5,180 nucleotides of DNA from Methanomassiliicoccaceae archaeon (GTDB lineage Archaea; Thermoplasmatota; Thermoplasmata; Methanomassiliicoccales; Methanomethylophilaceae). The position numbers and the translations under genes are program-made. The stretch spans positions 1 to 5,180 of the forward strand of contig WRNI01000013.1 of NCBI GenBank assembly GCA_009776695.1, written 5' to 3'. Each line of letters opens with the position of its first letter. Position 1 is the stretch's first letter. The notes below the pieces were generated by a model. That model searched no databases. It was given only the letters and a program-made list of their open reading frames with translations, and was not told the origin of the DNA. Shown piece by piece: positions 1-4,347 of this stretch.

Positions 1-36
1 GGCGGCATGGGCGGTGGCGGCGGCGGTCACCGGTGA
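1..36 (+). CDS. C-terminal tail of a glycine-rich protein (partial)
   Basis: Frame 1 reads GGMGGGGGHR and then stops at TGA (34-36), so this is probably the last ten residues of a gene that begins before the window. Gly-Met-rich tails are typical of archaeal thermosome (group II chaperonin) subunits, where they project into the folding cavity. That makes a thermosome subunit the first guess. Ten low-complexity residues cannot prove it, and other Gly-rich tails (a ribosomal protein or a DnaJ-like protein) are possible. Frames 2 and 3 are open here too, but give Ala- or Arg-rich text without a recognisable ending. The gene is convergent with the minus-strand hepT, with the tRNA remnant lying between them. 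Confidence 0.4.
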   Translation, partial: GGMGGGGGGHR

Positions 37-44
37 ACTTACGC

Positions 45-60
45 GCAATACAAAGAAAAG
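45..60 (-). terminator. Possible T-rich terminator after hepT / tRNA remnant
   Basis: On the minus strand the GC-rich palindrome GCGGGCCCGC of the tRNA remnant (60-69) is followed by CTTTTCTTTG. Archaeal termination responds to short T-rich tracts, so this could end the mntA-hepT transcript. The evidence is composition only. Confidence 0.3.
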
Positions 61-82
61 CGGGCCCGCCGGGATTTGAACC
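57..82 (+). repeat. Direct repeat, copy 1 (att-like)
   Basis: This 26-bp stretch is identical to 827-852, at an offset of exactly 770 bp. It spans the tRNA-Arg 3' terminus plus 4 flanking bases. Such a repeat is what recombination between a tRNA gene and an element carrying the same tRNA 3' end would leave behind. It contains the 10-bp palindrome GCGGGCCCGC at 60-69. Confidence 0.85.
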
Positions 83-96
83 GGTCAACAGCTTAC
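61..96 (-). pseudogene. Degenerate 3' half of tRNA-Arg (att-like remnant)
   Basis: Read on the minus strand this is a second copy of the 3' half of the tRNA-Arg at 831-905. Positions 57-82 match 827-852 perfectly over 26 bp, covering the discriminator base, the 3' acceptor strand, the 3' T-stem strand, the T-loop and 4 flanking bases. Two bases are then missing from the 5' T-stem strand, so the T-arm cannot fold. Weaker similarity continues through the variable loop and 3' anticodon-stem strand to the anticodon loop, with two mismatches and one extra base. There is no D-arm and no 5' acceptor strand, so this is not a working tRNA. The copy begins about 5 bp after the hepT stop. It fits the displaced tRNA end left by integration into a tRNA gene. 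Confidence 0.8.
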
Positions 97-100
97 GAGA

Positions 101-463
101 TCATTTACCTAGTCTCTTCATCAAAGATTCCAGAATTGATGCGCACACATCTTTGAGAACAGGCACATCGTCAGTGATCGTCTGCCAAATGCCCGTCGGC
201 CACACGGTTCCGTACCTGTGGGCCAAAATGTTCCTCATTCCTTTGATCTCGTTCCATTCCGTATCTTTACTGAACGCCTTGACCTCATCCGGAAGGCGGC
301 CGACCGCCTCGCCGATCTGAATAAGGCAGAACGCACATCCTTCCTGGAAATCTATATTGTCGAGGAAGTCGTCCTCGTCTGTTCCATATTTACGGAGATA
401 ATGATCTATCCTGTCGCAGTATTTGATAATTATTTCAAGGTCCTTGATCCCATCAGGCTTCAT
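101..463 (-). CDS. hepT: HepT-like HEPN (DUF86) ribonuclease toxin
   Basis: The 120-residue protein is the usual length for DUF86/HepT, all-alpha HEPN RNases that form the toxin half of MNT-HEPN modules. The catalytic R-X4-H motif is R77-NILA-H82, and it continues as H82-R-Y84, so the full RX4HXY signature is intact. In characterised HepT proteins that tyrosine is AMPylated by the partner MntA. The family motif QIGEA lies at 49-53. I chose ATG at 463 over the in-frame TTG at 469 because a GGAGG Shine-Dalgarno (471-475 on +) sits 7 nt before the ATG, while it nearly abuts the TTG. The start overlaps the end of mntA by 11 nt, implying translational coupling. The stop (TGA) is about 5 bp from the tRNA remnant. 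The family call is secure; activity is inferred. Confidence 0.9.
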   Translation of the reverse strand: MKPDGIKDLEIIIKYCDRIDHYLRKYGTDEDDFLDNIDFQEGCAFCLIQIGEAVGRLPDEVKAFSKDTEWNEIKGMRNILAHRYGTVWPTGIWQTITDDVPVLKDVCASILESLMKRLGK

Positions 464-770
464 AGACAAGCCTCCGGTCGCGCAATATCTCTTTGCTGAG
501 ATCGCTGTCCATCACAGACCCGTCAGGCACTATGTCCACCTCCGCGCCCAAAGCGTCGGCAAGAGCTGATATCAGACCGCTCAGTCCGATCAGTCCTTTG
601 AGCTTTCCCGGCATTATGAAAAAATCATAGTCGCTGCCCTCACGCTCGTCCCCGCGTGCCCTGGAGCCGAAAAGGTACACCTTTTCCACCCCATACCTCG
701 CTACCACCGGAGCGACGATGCTGCGCACTTCATCGAAAGAGCGCCTTCGGACCTCAGGAACAGACCCCAT
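453..770 (-). CDS. mntA: MntA-like minimal nucleotidyltransferase antitoxin
   Basis: The protein has 105 residues and a pol-beta-type minimal nucleotidyltransferase fold. The catalytic signature GSX10DXD is complete: G35-S36, ten residues (RARGDEREGS), then D47-Y-D49. A third carboxylate is likely D79 in the EVDIV strand. MntA antitoxins with this motif silence HepT by transferring AMP to its RX4HXY tyrosine, and hepT follows directly with an 11-nt overlap. ATG at 770 is chosen because a TATA-like box at 794-800 places the predicted transcript start at or next to it, so the mRNA would be leaderless. No Shine-Dalgarno is evident. The gene lies 60 bp downstream of tRNA-Arg on the same strand and could also receive read-through. 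Antitoxin first, toxin second, is one of the two gene orders known for these modules. Confidence 0.9.
   Translation of the reverse strand: MGSVPEVRRRSFDEVRSIVAPVVARYGVEKVYLFGSRARGDEREGSDYDFFIMPGKLKGLIGLSGLISALADALGAEVDIVPDGSVMDSDLSKEILRDRRLVYEA
471..475 (-). promoter_or_regulatory. Shine-Dalgarno of hepT
   Basis: The minus strand reads GGAGG here, 7 nt before the ATG at 463 and inside the mntA coding sequence. It decides the start over the TTG at 469. Confidence 0.7.
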
Positions 771-793
771 GCATATGAATGAGCGCGGATGTC

Positions 794-800
794 TAAATAA
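794..800 (-). promoter_or_regulatory. TATA-like box of mntA-hepT
   Basis: The minus strand reads TTATTTA within AGTTATTTAGAC, centred about 27 bp before the mntA ATG. At normal archaeal spacing, transcription would start at the ATG itself. The cassette therefore seems to carry its own promoter inside the repeat-bounded unit. Confidence 0.55.
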
Positions 801-826
801 CTATTGATTTTGATCCAACGGGTAAG

Positions 827-852
827 AAAGCGGGCCCGCCGGGATTTGAACC
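827..852 (+). repeat. Direct repeat, copy 2 (att-like, inside tRNA-Arg)
   Basis: This is identical to 57-82 over 26 bp. It comprises the 3' end of the intact tRNA-Arg (831-852) and four bases of 3' flank (827-830). Together with copy 1 it brackets the mntA-hepT toxin-antitoxin cassette and nothing else of gene size. Confidence 0.85.
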
Positions 853-905
853 CGGGTCATCGGCTTCGAAGGCCGAAAGGATGATCCTGACTACCCTACG
901 GGCCC
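831..905 (-). tRNA. tRNA-Arg (anticodon UCG)
   Basis: The minus strand folds as a complete tRNA of 75 nt. The acceptor GGGCCCG pairs with CGGGCCC and is followed by discriminator G at 831. The D-stem is GGGT/ATCC with one G·T. The anticodon stem TCGGC/GCCGA closes the loop CTTCGAA, giving anticodon TCG (+ positions 867-869), which decodes CGA-type Arg codons. The T-arm is CCGGG-TTCAAAT-CCCGG. Two bases rather than one separate the D- and anticodon stems and the variable loop has four, a small departure from the standard layout. CCA is not encoded; the 3' flank is CTTTCTT. A TATA-like palindrome lies about 30 bp upstream. The 3' part is duplicated at 57-96, marking the gene as an apparent integration target. 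Confidence 0.93.
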
Positions 906-925
906 CGTTCTCCGTAGGAACGGGG
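903..925. repeat. 8-bp perfect inverted repeat at the tRNA-Arg 5' end
   Basis: CCCCGTTC (903-910) and GAACGGGG (918-925) are perfect inverted copies separated by 7 nt; the inner arm includes the first three tRNA bases. An overlapping, mutually exclusive inverted pair is CCTACGG (895-901) with CCGTAGG (912-918). The predicted tRNA transcript starts near 910, so most of the outer arm should not be transcribed. A DNA-level role or chance is more likely than an RNA hairpin. Confidence 0.6.
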
Positions 926-929
926 TGTT

Positions 930-941
930 GATAATATTATC
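930..941 (-). promoter_or_regulatory. TATA box of tRNA-Arg (perfect palindrome)
   Basis: GATAATATTATC is a perfect 12-bp palindrome centred about 30 bp before the tRNA 5' end, implying a precursor leader of about 5 nt. Because it is symmetric it could in principle also place TBP for + strand transcription. The better-placed hypE box is at 956-963. Confidence 0.6.
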
Positions 942-955
942 TGACCGGACAAAGG

Positions 956-963
956 TTTATTGA
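956..963 (+). promoter_or_regulatory. TATA-like box of hypE
   Basis: TTTATTGA, preceded by a purine-rich BRE-like stretch (ACAAAGG), is centred about 25 bp before the hypE ATG at 985. This predicts a leaderless transcript. Confidence 0.55.
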
Positions 964-984
964 TTACCTCGTTATCCGACGTTC

Positions 985-2031
985 ATGGCCAAGGTCCTGA
1001 TGAATCACGGAGCCGGCGGGGAAACTATGCAGGACTTCCTTTCCAAGCACATTGTATCTCATTTTTCAAAAATGAACAGTGATGTTCCACTCGCTTCTCT
1101 TGATGATTCCGCTGTTGTTGACGGCATTGTGTTCACAACGGACGGGCATACCGTGAAACCATTGTTCTTTCCGGGCGGCGACATCGGCTCGCTTTCGGTC
1201 GCCGGCACTGTTAACGACATCGCCGTGATGGGTGCCAGGCCGCTGGCGCTTTCCTGCGCGGTGATACTGGAAGAAGGGCTTGATATCGATGTTGTGGACA
1301 AAGTTATGATGTCGATAGGAAGAACGTCCGCGGCCTGCGGCGTCCCCGTCGCCACCGGTGATACTAAAGTTGTTGAATCGGGAGCGGTAGACAAGATGGT
1401 CATTGTCACATCGGCAATAGGAAAAAGGTCTTCGTACACGGACCACAATCTTTCCGTGGCGTCTCAGTACCGCAATGTTGACTCGAAATGGCTGACGGAC
1501 GATAACGTAAGGGACGGCGACGCGATAATCGTCTCCGGGACGCTTGGCGATCACGGTGTCTCACTGCTTTCGTTCCGCGAAGGCTACGGTTTCGAGAGTA
1601 CCGTCAAAAGCGACATCGCTCCGCTGAACGGGCTTATCGAGGATGTGCTGAAAGCAGGCGGCACCGTTGCTATGAAAGATCCGACGAGAGGCGGGCTTGC
1701 GAACACCCTGAACGAATGGTCGTCGAAATCGAAGGTGGGCATCGAACTGAATGAAAATGATATACCGCTGAAGGACGCCGTCGTCAACGCGTGCGACCTT
1801 CTGGGCATCGATCCGTTAAGCATAGGCAATGAAGGTAAAGTTGTGATAGCATGCGTCCCCGACACGGCCGATGACATTTTGAAAGTGCTTAAAGCGCATC
1901 CGTACGGAAAGGACGCGAACATCATCGGATATGCTACGTCAAGAACAAAGAACGTCGTGATGCGCACATCCGTCGGCGGAAGAAGGATAATTGAGCCGCC
2001 GATAGGCGATCCGGTTCCGAGGATCTGCTGA
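985..2031 (+). CDS. hypE: Hydrogenase maturation protein HypE
   Basis: HypE dehydrates the thiocarbamoyl group, placed by HypF on its C-terminal cysteine, to thiocyanate using ATP. This supplies the cyanide ligands of the [NiFe]-hydrogenase active site in the cytoplasm. The 348-residue protein ends in PRIC, with C348 as the acceptor cysteine. AIRS/PurM-type landmarks run in order: HGAGG (8-12), DDSA (40-43), TTDGHTVKPLFFPGG (51-65), GTVNDIAVMGARP (74-86), EEG (96-98), GDTKVV (125-130), GDHG (188-191), DPTRGGL (232-238), NEGKVV (282-287). The segment at about 147-177, between the two domains, is some 16 residues longer than in E. coli HypE as I recall it. ATG 985 gives the standard N-terminus, and a TATA-like box 25 bp upstream implies a leaderless mRNA. 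No other hyp genes are visible. A DUF1015 gene follows on the same strand. Confidence 0.95.
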   Translation: MAKVLMNHGAGGETMQDFLSKHIVSHFSKMNSDVPLASLDDSAVVDGIVFTTDGHTVKPLFFPGGDIGSLSVAGTVNDIAVMGARPLALSCAVILEEGLDIDVVDKVMMSIGRTSAACGVPVATGDTKVVESGAVDKMVIVTSAIGKRSSYTDHNLSVASQYRNVDSKWLTDDNVRDGDAIIVSGTLGDHGVSLLSFREGYGFESTVKSDIAPLNGLIEDVLKAGGTVAMKDPTRGGLANTLNEWSSKSKVGIELNENDIPLKDAVVNACDLLGIDPLSIGNEGKVVIACVPDTADDILKVLKAHPYGKDANIIGYATSRTKNVVMRTSVGGRRIIEPPIGDPVPRIC

Positions 2032-2079
2032 AGGGTGCAAAGTATTTCTATCTACAAACTATGCTCGTCGCAAAGATAT

Positions 2080-2084
2080 GGTGA
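2080..2084 (+). promoter_or_regulatory. Shine-Dalgarno of the DUF1015 gene
   Basis: GGTGA matches the anti-SD core and lies 4 nt before ATG 2089, but only 1 nt before the adjacent ATG 2086. It therefore favours the second ATG. A weak TATA-like TATTTCTA at about 2043-2050 could add an internal promoter. Confidence 0.45.
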
Positions 2085-2088
2085 GATG

Positions 2089-3270
2089 ATGGTCACGTTC
2101 CTTCCGTTCTCCGGGTACAGGCCGTCCCTGAAGGACGGAGAAGATATCGGGTGCCGCATATCACCGCCGTATGACGTCATCGACGAAGAATACCTTAACG
2201 AGCTTCTGTCAAAGGAGCACAACGTCACCCGGCTCACGCTCAACCCCGATAAAGGACGGTATACGGGATCGAGAAAAGAATTCGAATCGTGGATATCCGA
2301 CGGCTCTCTTGTTGAAGACGATGACTCATTTTACCTTTACATTCAGAGATTCAGAAGCTGCGGCAATGTCCTGACGCGCACCGGCATCGTGGGCATACTG
2401 AGAACGGAACCGTATGATAACGGGAACGTGATACCGCATGAGGAAACATTCTCGGCTGTGAAACAAGATCGTCTCAATTTACTGAGGGACATGGAGGCGC
2501 ACCTGGAATCGATATTCGGCATATTCGAAGGGTTCAGTAAGAAATTGAATGATAAGATAAAAGCGGCCGCGGAAAAATTATACTGTTTCACCGACGGTCA
2601 CGGCGTTGAGCATATGTTCAAAAAAATATCCGACGCGTCCGTGATAAAAATGATGACCGAAGAACTGAAAGAGCAGAAGATACTGATCGCCGACGGCCAC
2701 CACAGATATGAGACCGCGCTGAACTACTCGCTTGAGAACCCGGACGATGAAAAGAAGGGTTTCGTTCTTGCGACGCTCGTATCATCTGACGATCCCGGAC
2801 TTGTGATATGGCCGACGCACCGGCTGCTGAATTCCTCATGCATCACGGAGAGCGATGCGATAGAGGGCATCGGCAAAGTAATGAGAATTAAAGAAGCTGC
2901 GTCCGTTGGTGATATGCGCTCGGAACTTCACAAATGGCAGATGGGACTTATGTTCAGGTCCGGAAAATGCTATCTTGCGTCGTATGACGACGAGGGCGAT
3001 CCGCTCCTTGACACGTACGTCGCCCAGGAAATTATTATGAAAAAGGTGTACGGCTACGATGAAGGAAAAGTCAACGTATCGTATGACGCCGAGTTCGAAC
3101 ACGTCAGGAAGAAGATGGACAACGGAAAGCATGACGTCGCGATCGTTCTCAACGACCCGTGTCTGAGGATCATATGGGACCTTTCCGCGATGGGAAGGAG
3201 AATGCCGAAAAAGACAACCTACTTTTATCCGAAGATATGGTCCGGATTCGTATTTTACAAAATGTCGTGA
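2089..3270 (+). CDS. DUF1015 family protein (COG4198)
   Basis: This 393-residue protein belongs to a conserved family of about 400 residues whose biochemical role is not established. Family landmarks are PFSGYRP near the N-terminus (6-12), SPPYDVI (25-31), IPHEET (115-120), ADGHHRYETAL (201-211), WPTHRLL (241-247) and a C-terminal MPKKTTYFYPKIWSG (372-386). The protein is complete at both ends. ATG 2089 is chosen because family members begin just before the PF motif and GGTGA lies 4 nt upstream; ATG 2086 and GTG 2035 are in-frame alternatives with less support. No signal peptide or membrane segment is evident, so it is probably cytosolic. It lies 57 bp after hypE and 20 bp before the radical SAM gene, probably in one transcript. 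The DGHHR motif recalls the phosphate-binding motif of ParB/sulfiredoxin-fold serine kinases, a speculative link. Confidence 0.88.
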   Translation: MVTFLPFSGYRPSLKDGEDIGCRISPPYDVIDEEYLNELLSKEHNVTRLTLNPDKGRYTGSRKEFESWISDGSLVEDDDSFYLYIQRFRSCGNVLTRTGIVGILRTEPYDNGNVIPHEETFSAVKQDRLNLLRDMEAHLESIFGIFEGFSKKLNDKIKAAAEKLYCFTDGHGVEHMFKKISDASVIKMMTEELKEQKILIADGHHRYETALNYSLENPDDEKKGFVLATLVSSDDPGLVIWPTHRLLNSSCITESDAIEGIGKVMRIKEAASVGDMRSELHKWQMGLMFRSGKCYLASYDDEGDPLLDTYVAQEIIMKKVYGYDEGKVNVSYDAEFEHVRKKMDNGKHDVAIVLNDPCLRIIWDLSAMGRRMPKKTTYFYPKIWSGFVFYKMS

Positions 3271-3276
3271 GCAATG

Positions 3277-3282
3277 AAAGGA
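3277..3282 (+). promoter_or_regulatory. Shine-Dalgarno of the radical SAM gene
   Basis: AAAGGA ends 8 nt before ATG 3291 and supports that start over the GTG at 3267, which overlaps the preceding stop (GTGA), and over further in-frame starts upstream. Confidence 0.55.
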
Positions 3283-3290
3283 TAAACATC

Positions 3291-4154
3291 ATGCACTATG
3301 CCGACCGCAAAACAATACTTTCCCCCGGGAACGGGATGAACATCTACCGCGGATGCACGCACGGATGCATATACTGCGACAGCCGCAGCAAATGTTACGG
3401 GATGGACCATGATTTTGAAGATATCGAAGTGAAACGTGACGCGCCGCGCATCCTTGAGGAACAGCTCCGCAGAAAGAGAAAGAAGGGCATGATCGGAACG
3501 GGAGCGATGTGCGACCCGTACATGCACATCGAGGATGATCTTCAGGTCACACGGAAATGTCTTTCCCTCGTCGAAAGATACGGTTTCGGGATCTCGATAC
3601 TGACGAAATCCGACCGCATACTTCGCGATATTGATATTCTGAAAGCGATCAACGCGAGATCAAGATGCATAGTTCAGGTGACGATGACAACTTACGACGA
3701 TGAACTTTGCAGAAAGATAGAACCGAACGTCTCGTCGACGTCCGAGCGCTTCCGTATACTCGAGGAGATGAGGGACGCCGGGATACCGACTGTGGTTTGG
3801 TTATGTCCGATACTTCCCTTCATAAACGACACGAAAGAAAATCTCAGAGGACTGCTTGATTATTGCGTGAAGGCAAAGGTGCGCGGGATACTGTGCTTCG
3901 GGTTCGGCGTCACCATGCGGGAAGGCAACAGGGAATATTTTTACCGAAAGCTCGATGAACATTTTCCCGGCATGAAGGAAAGATATATTGAGCGGTTCGG
4001 TGACGCGTACGAATGCAGAAGCCCGGACAGCAACGAATTAATGAAAATTCTCAGAACCGAATGCGAGAGGAACGGCATCATTCACGATACAAAGGAAGTG
4101 TTCACGTACCTGACAGAATTCGGATCGGGAACGAAACAGACATCGCTGTTCTGA
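3291..4154 (+). CDS. SPL-type radical SAM protein (COG1533)
   Basis: The 287-residue protein has a radical SAM core. C22-THG-C26-IY-C29 is the C-X3-C-X2-C variant that binds the [4Fe-4S] cluster, framed by NIYRGC and YCDSRSKCY, as in the spore-photoproduct-lyase-like COG1533 group. Further family landmarks are GTGAMCDPYMHIE (69-81), LTKSDRILRDID (104-115), RKIEPN (141-146) and WLCPILPFIND (170-180). Spore photoproduct lyase repairs DNA, but this short archaeal branch is uncharacterised, so no substrate is assigned. ATG 3291 starts at the family's usual MHYxxxKTILS and has AAAGGA 8 nt upstream; the frame stays open back to 3159, but that part overlaps DUF1015 in another frame. The C-terminus KQTSLF resembles sliding-clamp-binding tails. 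The gene ends in tandem stops TGA-TAA, 15 bp from the convergent tRNA-Thr, and is probably cotranscribed with the two genes before it. Confidence 0.9.
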   Translation: MHYADRKTILSPGNGMNIYRGCTHGCIYCDSRSKCYGMDHDFEDIEVKRDAPRILEEQLRRKRKKGMIGTGAMCDPYMHIEDDLQVTRKCLSLVERYGFGISILTKSDRILRDIDILKAINARSRCIVQVTMTTYDDELCRKIEPNVSSTSERFRILEEMRDAGIPTVVWLCPILPFINDTKENLRGLLDYCVKAKVRGILCFGFGVTMREGNREYFYRKLDEHFPGMKERYIERFGDAYECRSPDSNELMKILRTECERNGIIHDTKEVFTYLTEFGSGTKQTSLF

Positions 4155-4169
4155 TAATGTAATTATTAA

Positions 4170-4244
4170 TGGAGCCGCCGACGGGAATTGAACCCGCGAC
4201 CTACGCCTTACCAAGGCGTCGCTATACCCCTTAGCCACGGCGGC
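4170..4244 (-). tRNA. tRNA-Thr (anticodon GGU) with encoded CCA
   Basis: The minus strand folds as a canonical tRNA. Acceptor GCCGCCG/CGGCGGC; D-stem GCTA/TAGC; anticodon stem ACGCC/GGCGT around TTGGTAA, giving GGT at + positions 4210-4212; T-arm GCGGG-TTCAATT-CCCGT with one G·T; discriminator T at 4173. CCA is encoded at 4172-4170, unlike tRNA-Arg in this window. The mature body is 4173-4244. The promoter is the TATA box at 4272-4279, so the precursor leader is short. The 3' end faces the radical SAM gene with only an AT-rich gap between, and the 5' side diverges from rqcH. Confidence 0.95.
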
Positions 4245-4271
4245 ATGTATTCGGGCTAACAAGGCTCTGAT

Positions 4272-4279
4272 TGATAAAG
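4272..4279 (-). promoter_or_regulatory. TATA box of tRNA-Thr
   Basis: The minus strand reads CTTTATCA within AGAAACTTTATCA, a BRE plus TATA arrangement about 31 bp before the tRNA 5' end. It forms one arm of the 11-bp inverted repeat shared with the rqcH promoter. Confidence 0.65.
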
Positions 4280-4321
4280 TTTCTGATATTATGAATTCAC
4301 GCGGCTAGTGAGAAACTTTAT
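4274..4321. repeat. 11-bp perfect inverted repeat: mirror BRE/TATA elements
   Basis: ATAAAGTTTCT (4274-4284) and AGAAACTTTAT (4311-4321) are perfect reverse complements separated by 26 bp. Each arm is the BRE/TATA region of one divergent gene: left arm for tRNA-Thr (minus), right arm for rqcH (plus). The arms point away from each other. Confidence 0.85.
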
Positions 4322-4324
4322 TTT
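4317..4324 (+). promoter_or_regulatory. TATA box of rqcH
   Basis: TTTATTTT, preceded by BRE-like AGAAAC, is centred about 27 bp before ATG 4348 and predicts a leaderless rqcH mRNA. No Shine-Dalgarno is visible before the ATG. Confidence 0.65.
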
Positions 4325-4347
4325 AGTTCCTTACCTAACCCGACACG

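Larger units (their letters stand above)
57..852. mobile_element. Putative tRNA-Arg-integrated toxin-antitoxin cassette or element remnant
   Basis: The two 26-bp tRNA-end repeats enclose a unit with a 770-bp period that holds only mntA and hepT, both on the tRNA strand. The arrangement of an intact tRNA at one end, a truncated 3' half at the other and accessory genes between is the usual footprint of tyrosine-integrase insertion at a tRNA 3' end. No integrase or replication gene is present. The unit is therefore either a remnant collapsed by deletion or a small cassette moved by an integrase acting in trans. A local tandem duplication of the tRNA end with later loss of its 5' half is the alternative. 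The repeats are seen directly; mobility is inferred. Confidence 0.55.

Noticed and set aside
464..469. TTG start at 469 for hepT
   Set aside because: GGAGG ends only 1 nt before the TTG, too close to serve it, but is well spaced for ATG 463.
33..499. Plus-strand open frames (95 and 93 codons) across the tRNA remnant and hepT
   Set aside because: They run antisense to hepT, whose HEPN motif is unmistakable; the first begins by translating the tRNA remnant.
1059..1554. Two long minus-strand open frames antisense to hypE (129 and 162 codons)
   Set aside because: They mirror the conserved hypE frame, give no recognisable protein, and have no promoter or SD support.
1584..1967. Minus-strand open frame of 127 codons within hypE
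   Set aside because: It is a codon-bias shadow of HypE, Ser/Phe-rich with no motif, and lies opposite the conserved DPTRGGL region.
2035..2088. GTG start at 2035 for the DUF1015 gene
   Set aside because: The extra 18 residues are not part of the family N-terminus; GGTGA fits ATG 2089 better.
2032..2088. Riboswitch or attenuator between hypE and the DUF1015 gene
   Set aside because: The 57-bp gap has no convincing stem-loop; a weak TATA-like stretch is the only signal.
3159..3290. Upstream extension of the radical SAM frame by 44 codons
   Set aside because: It overlaps the conserved DUF1015 C-terminus (YFYPK region) in another frame; the family start and an SD support ATG 3291.
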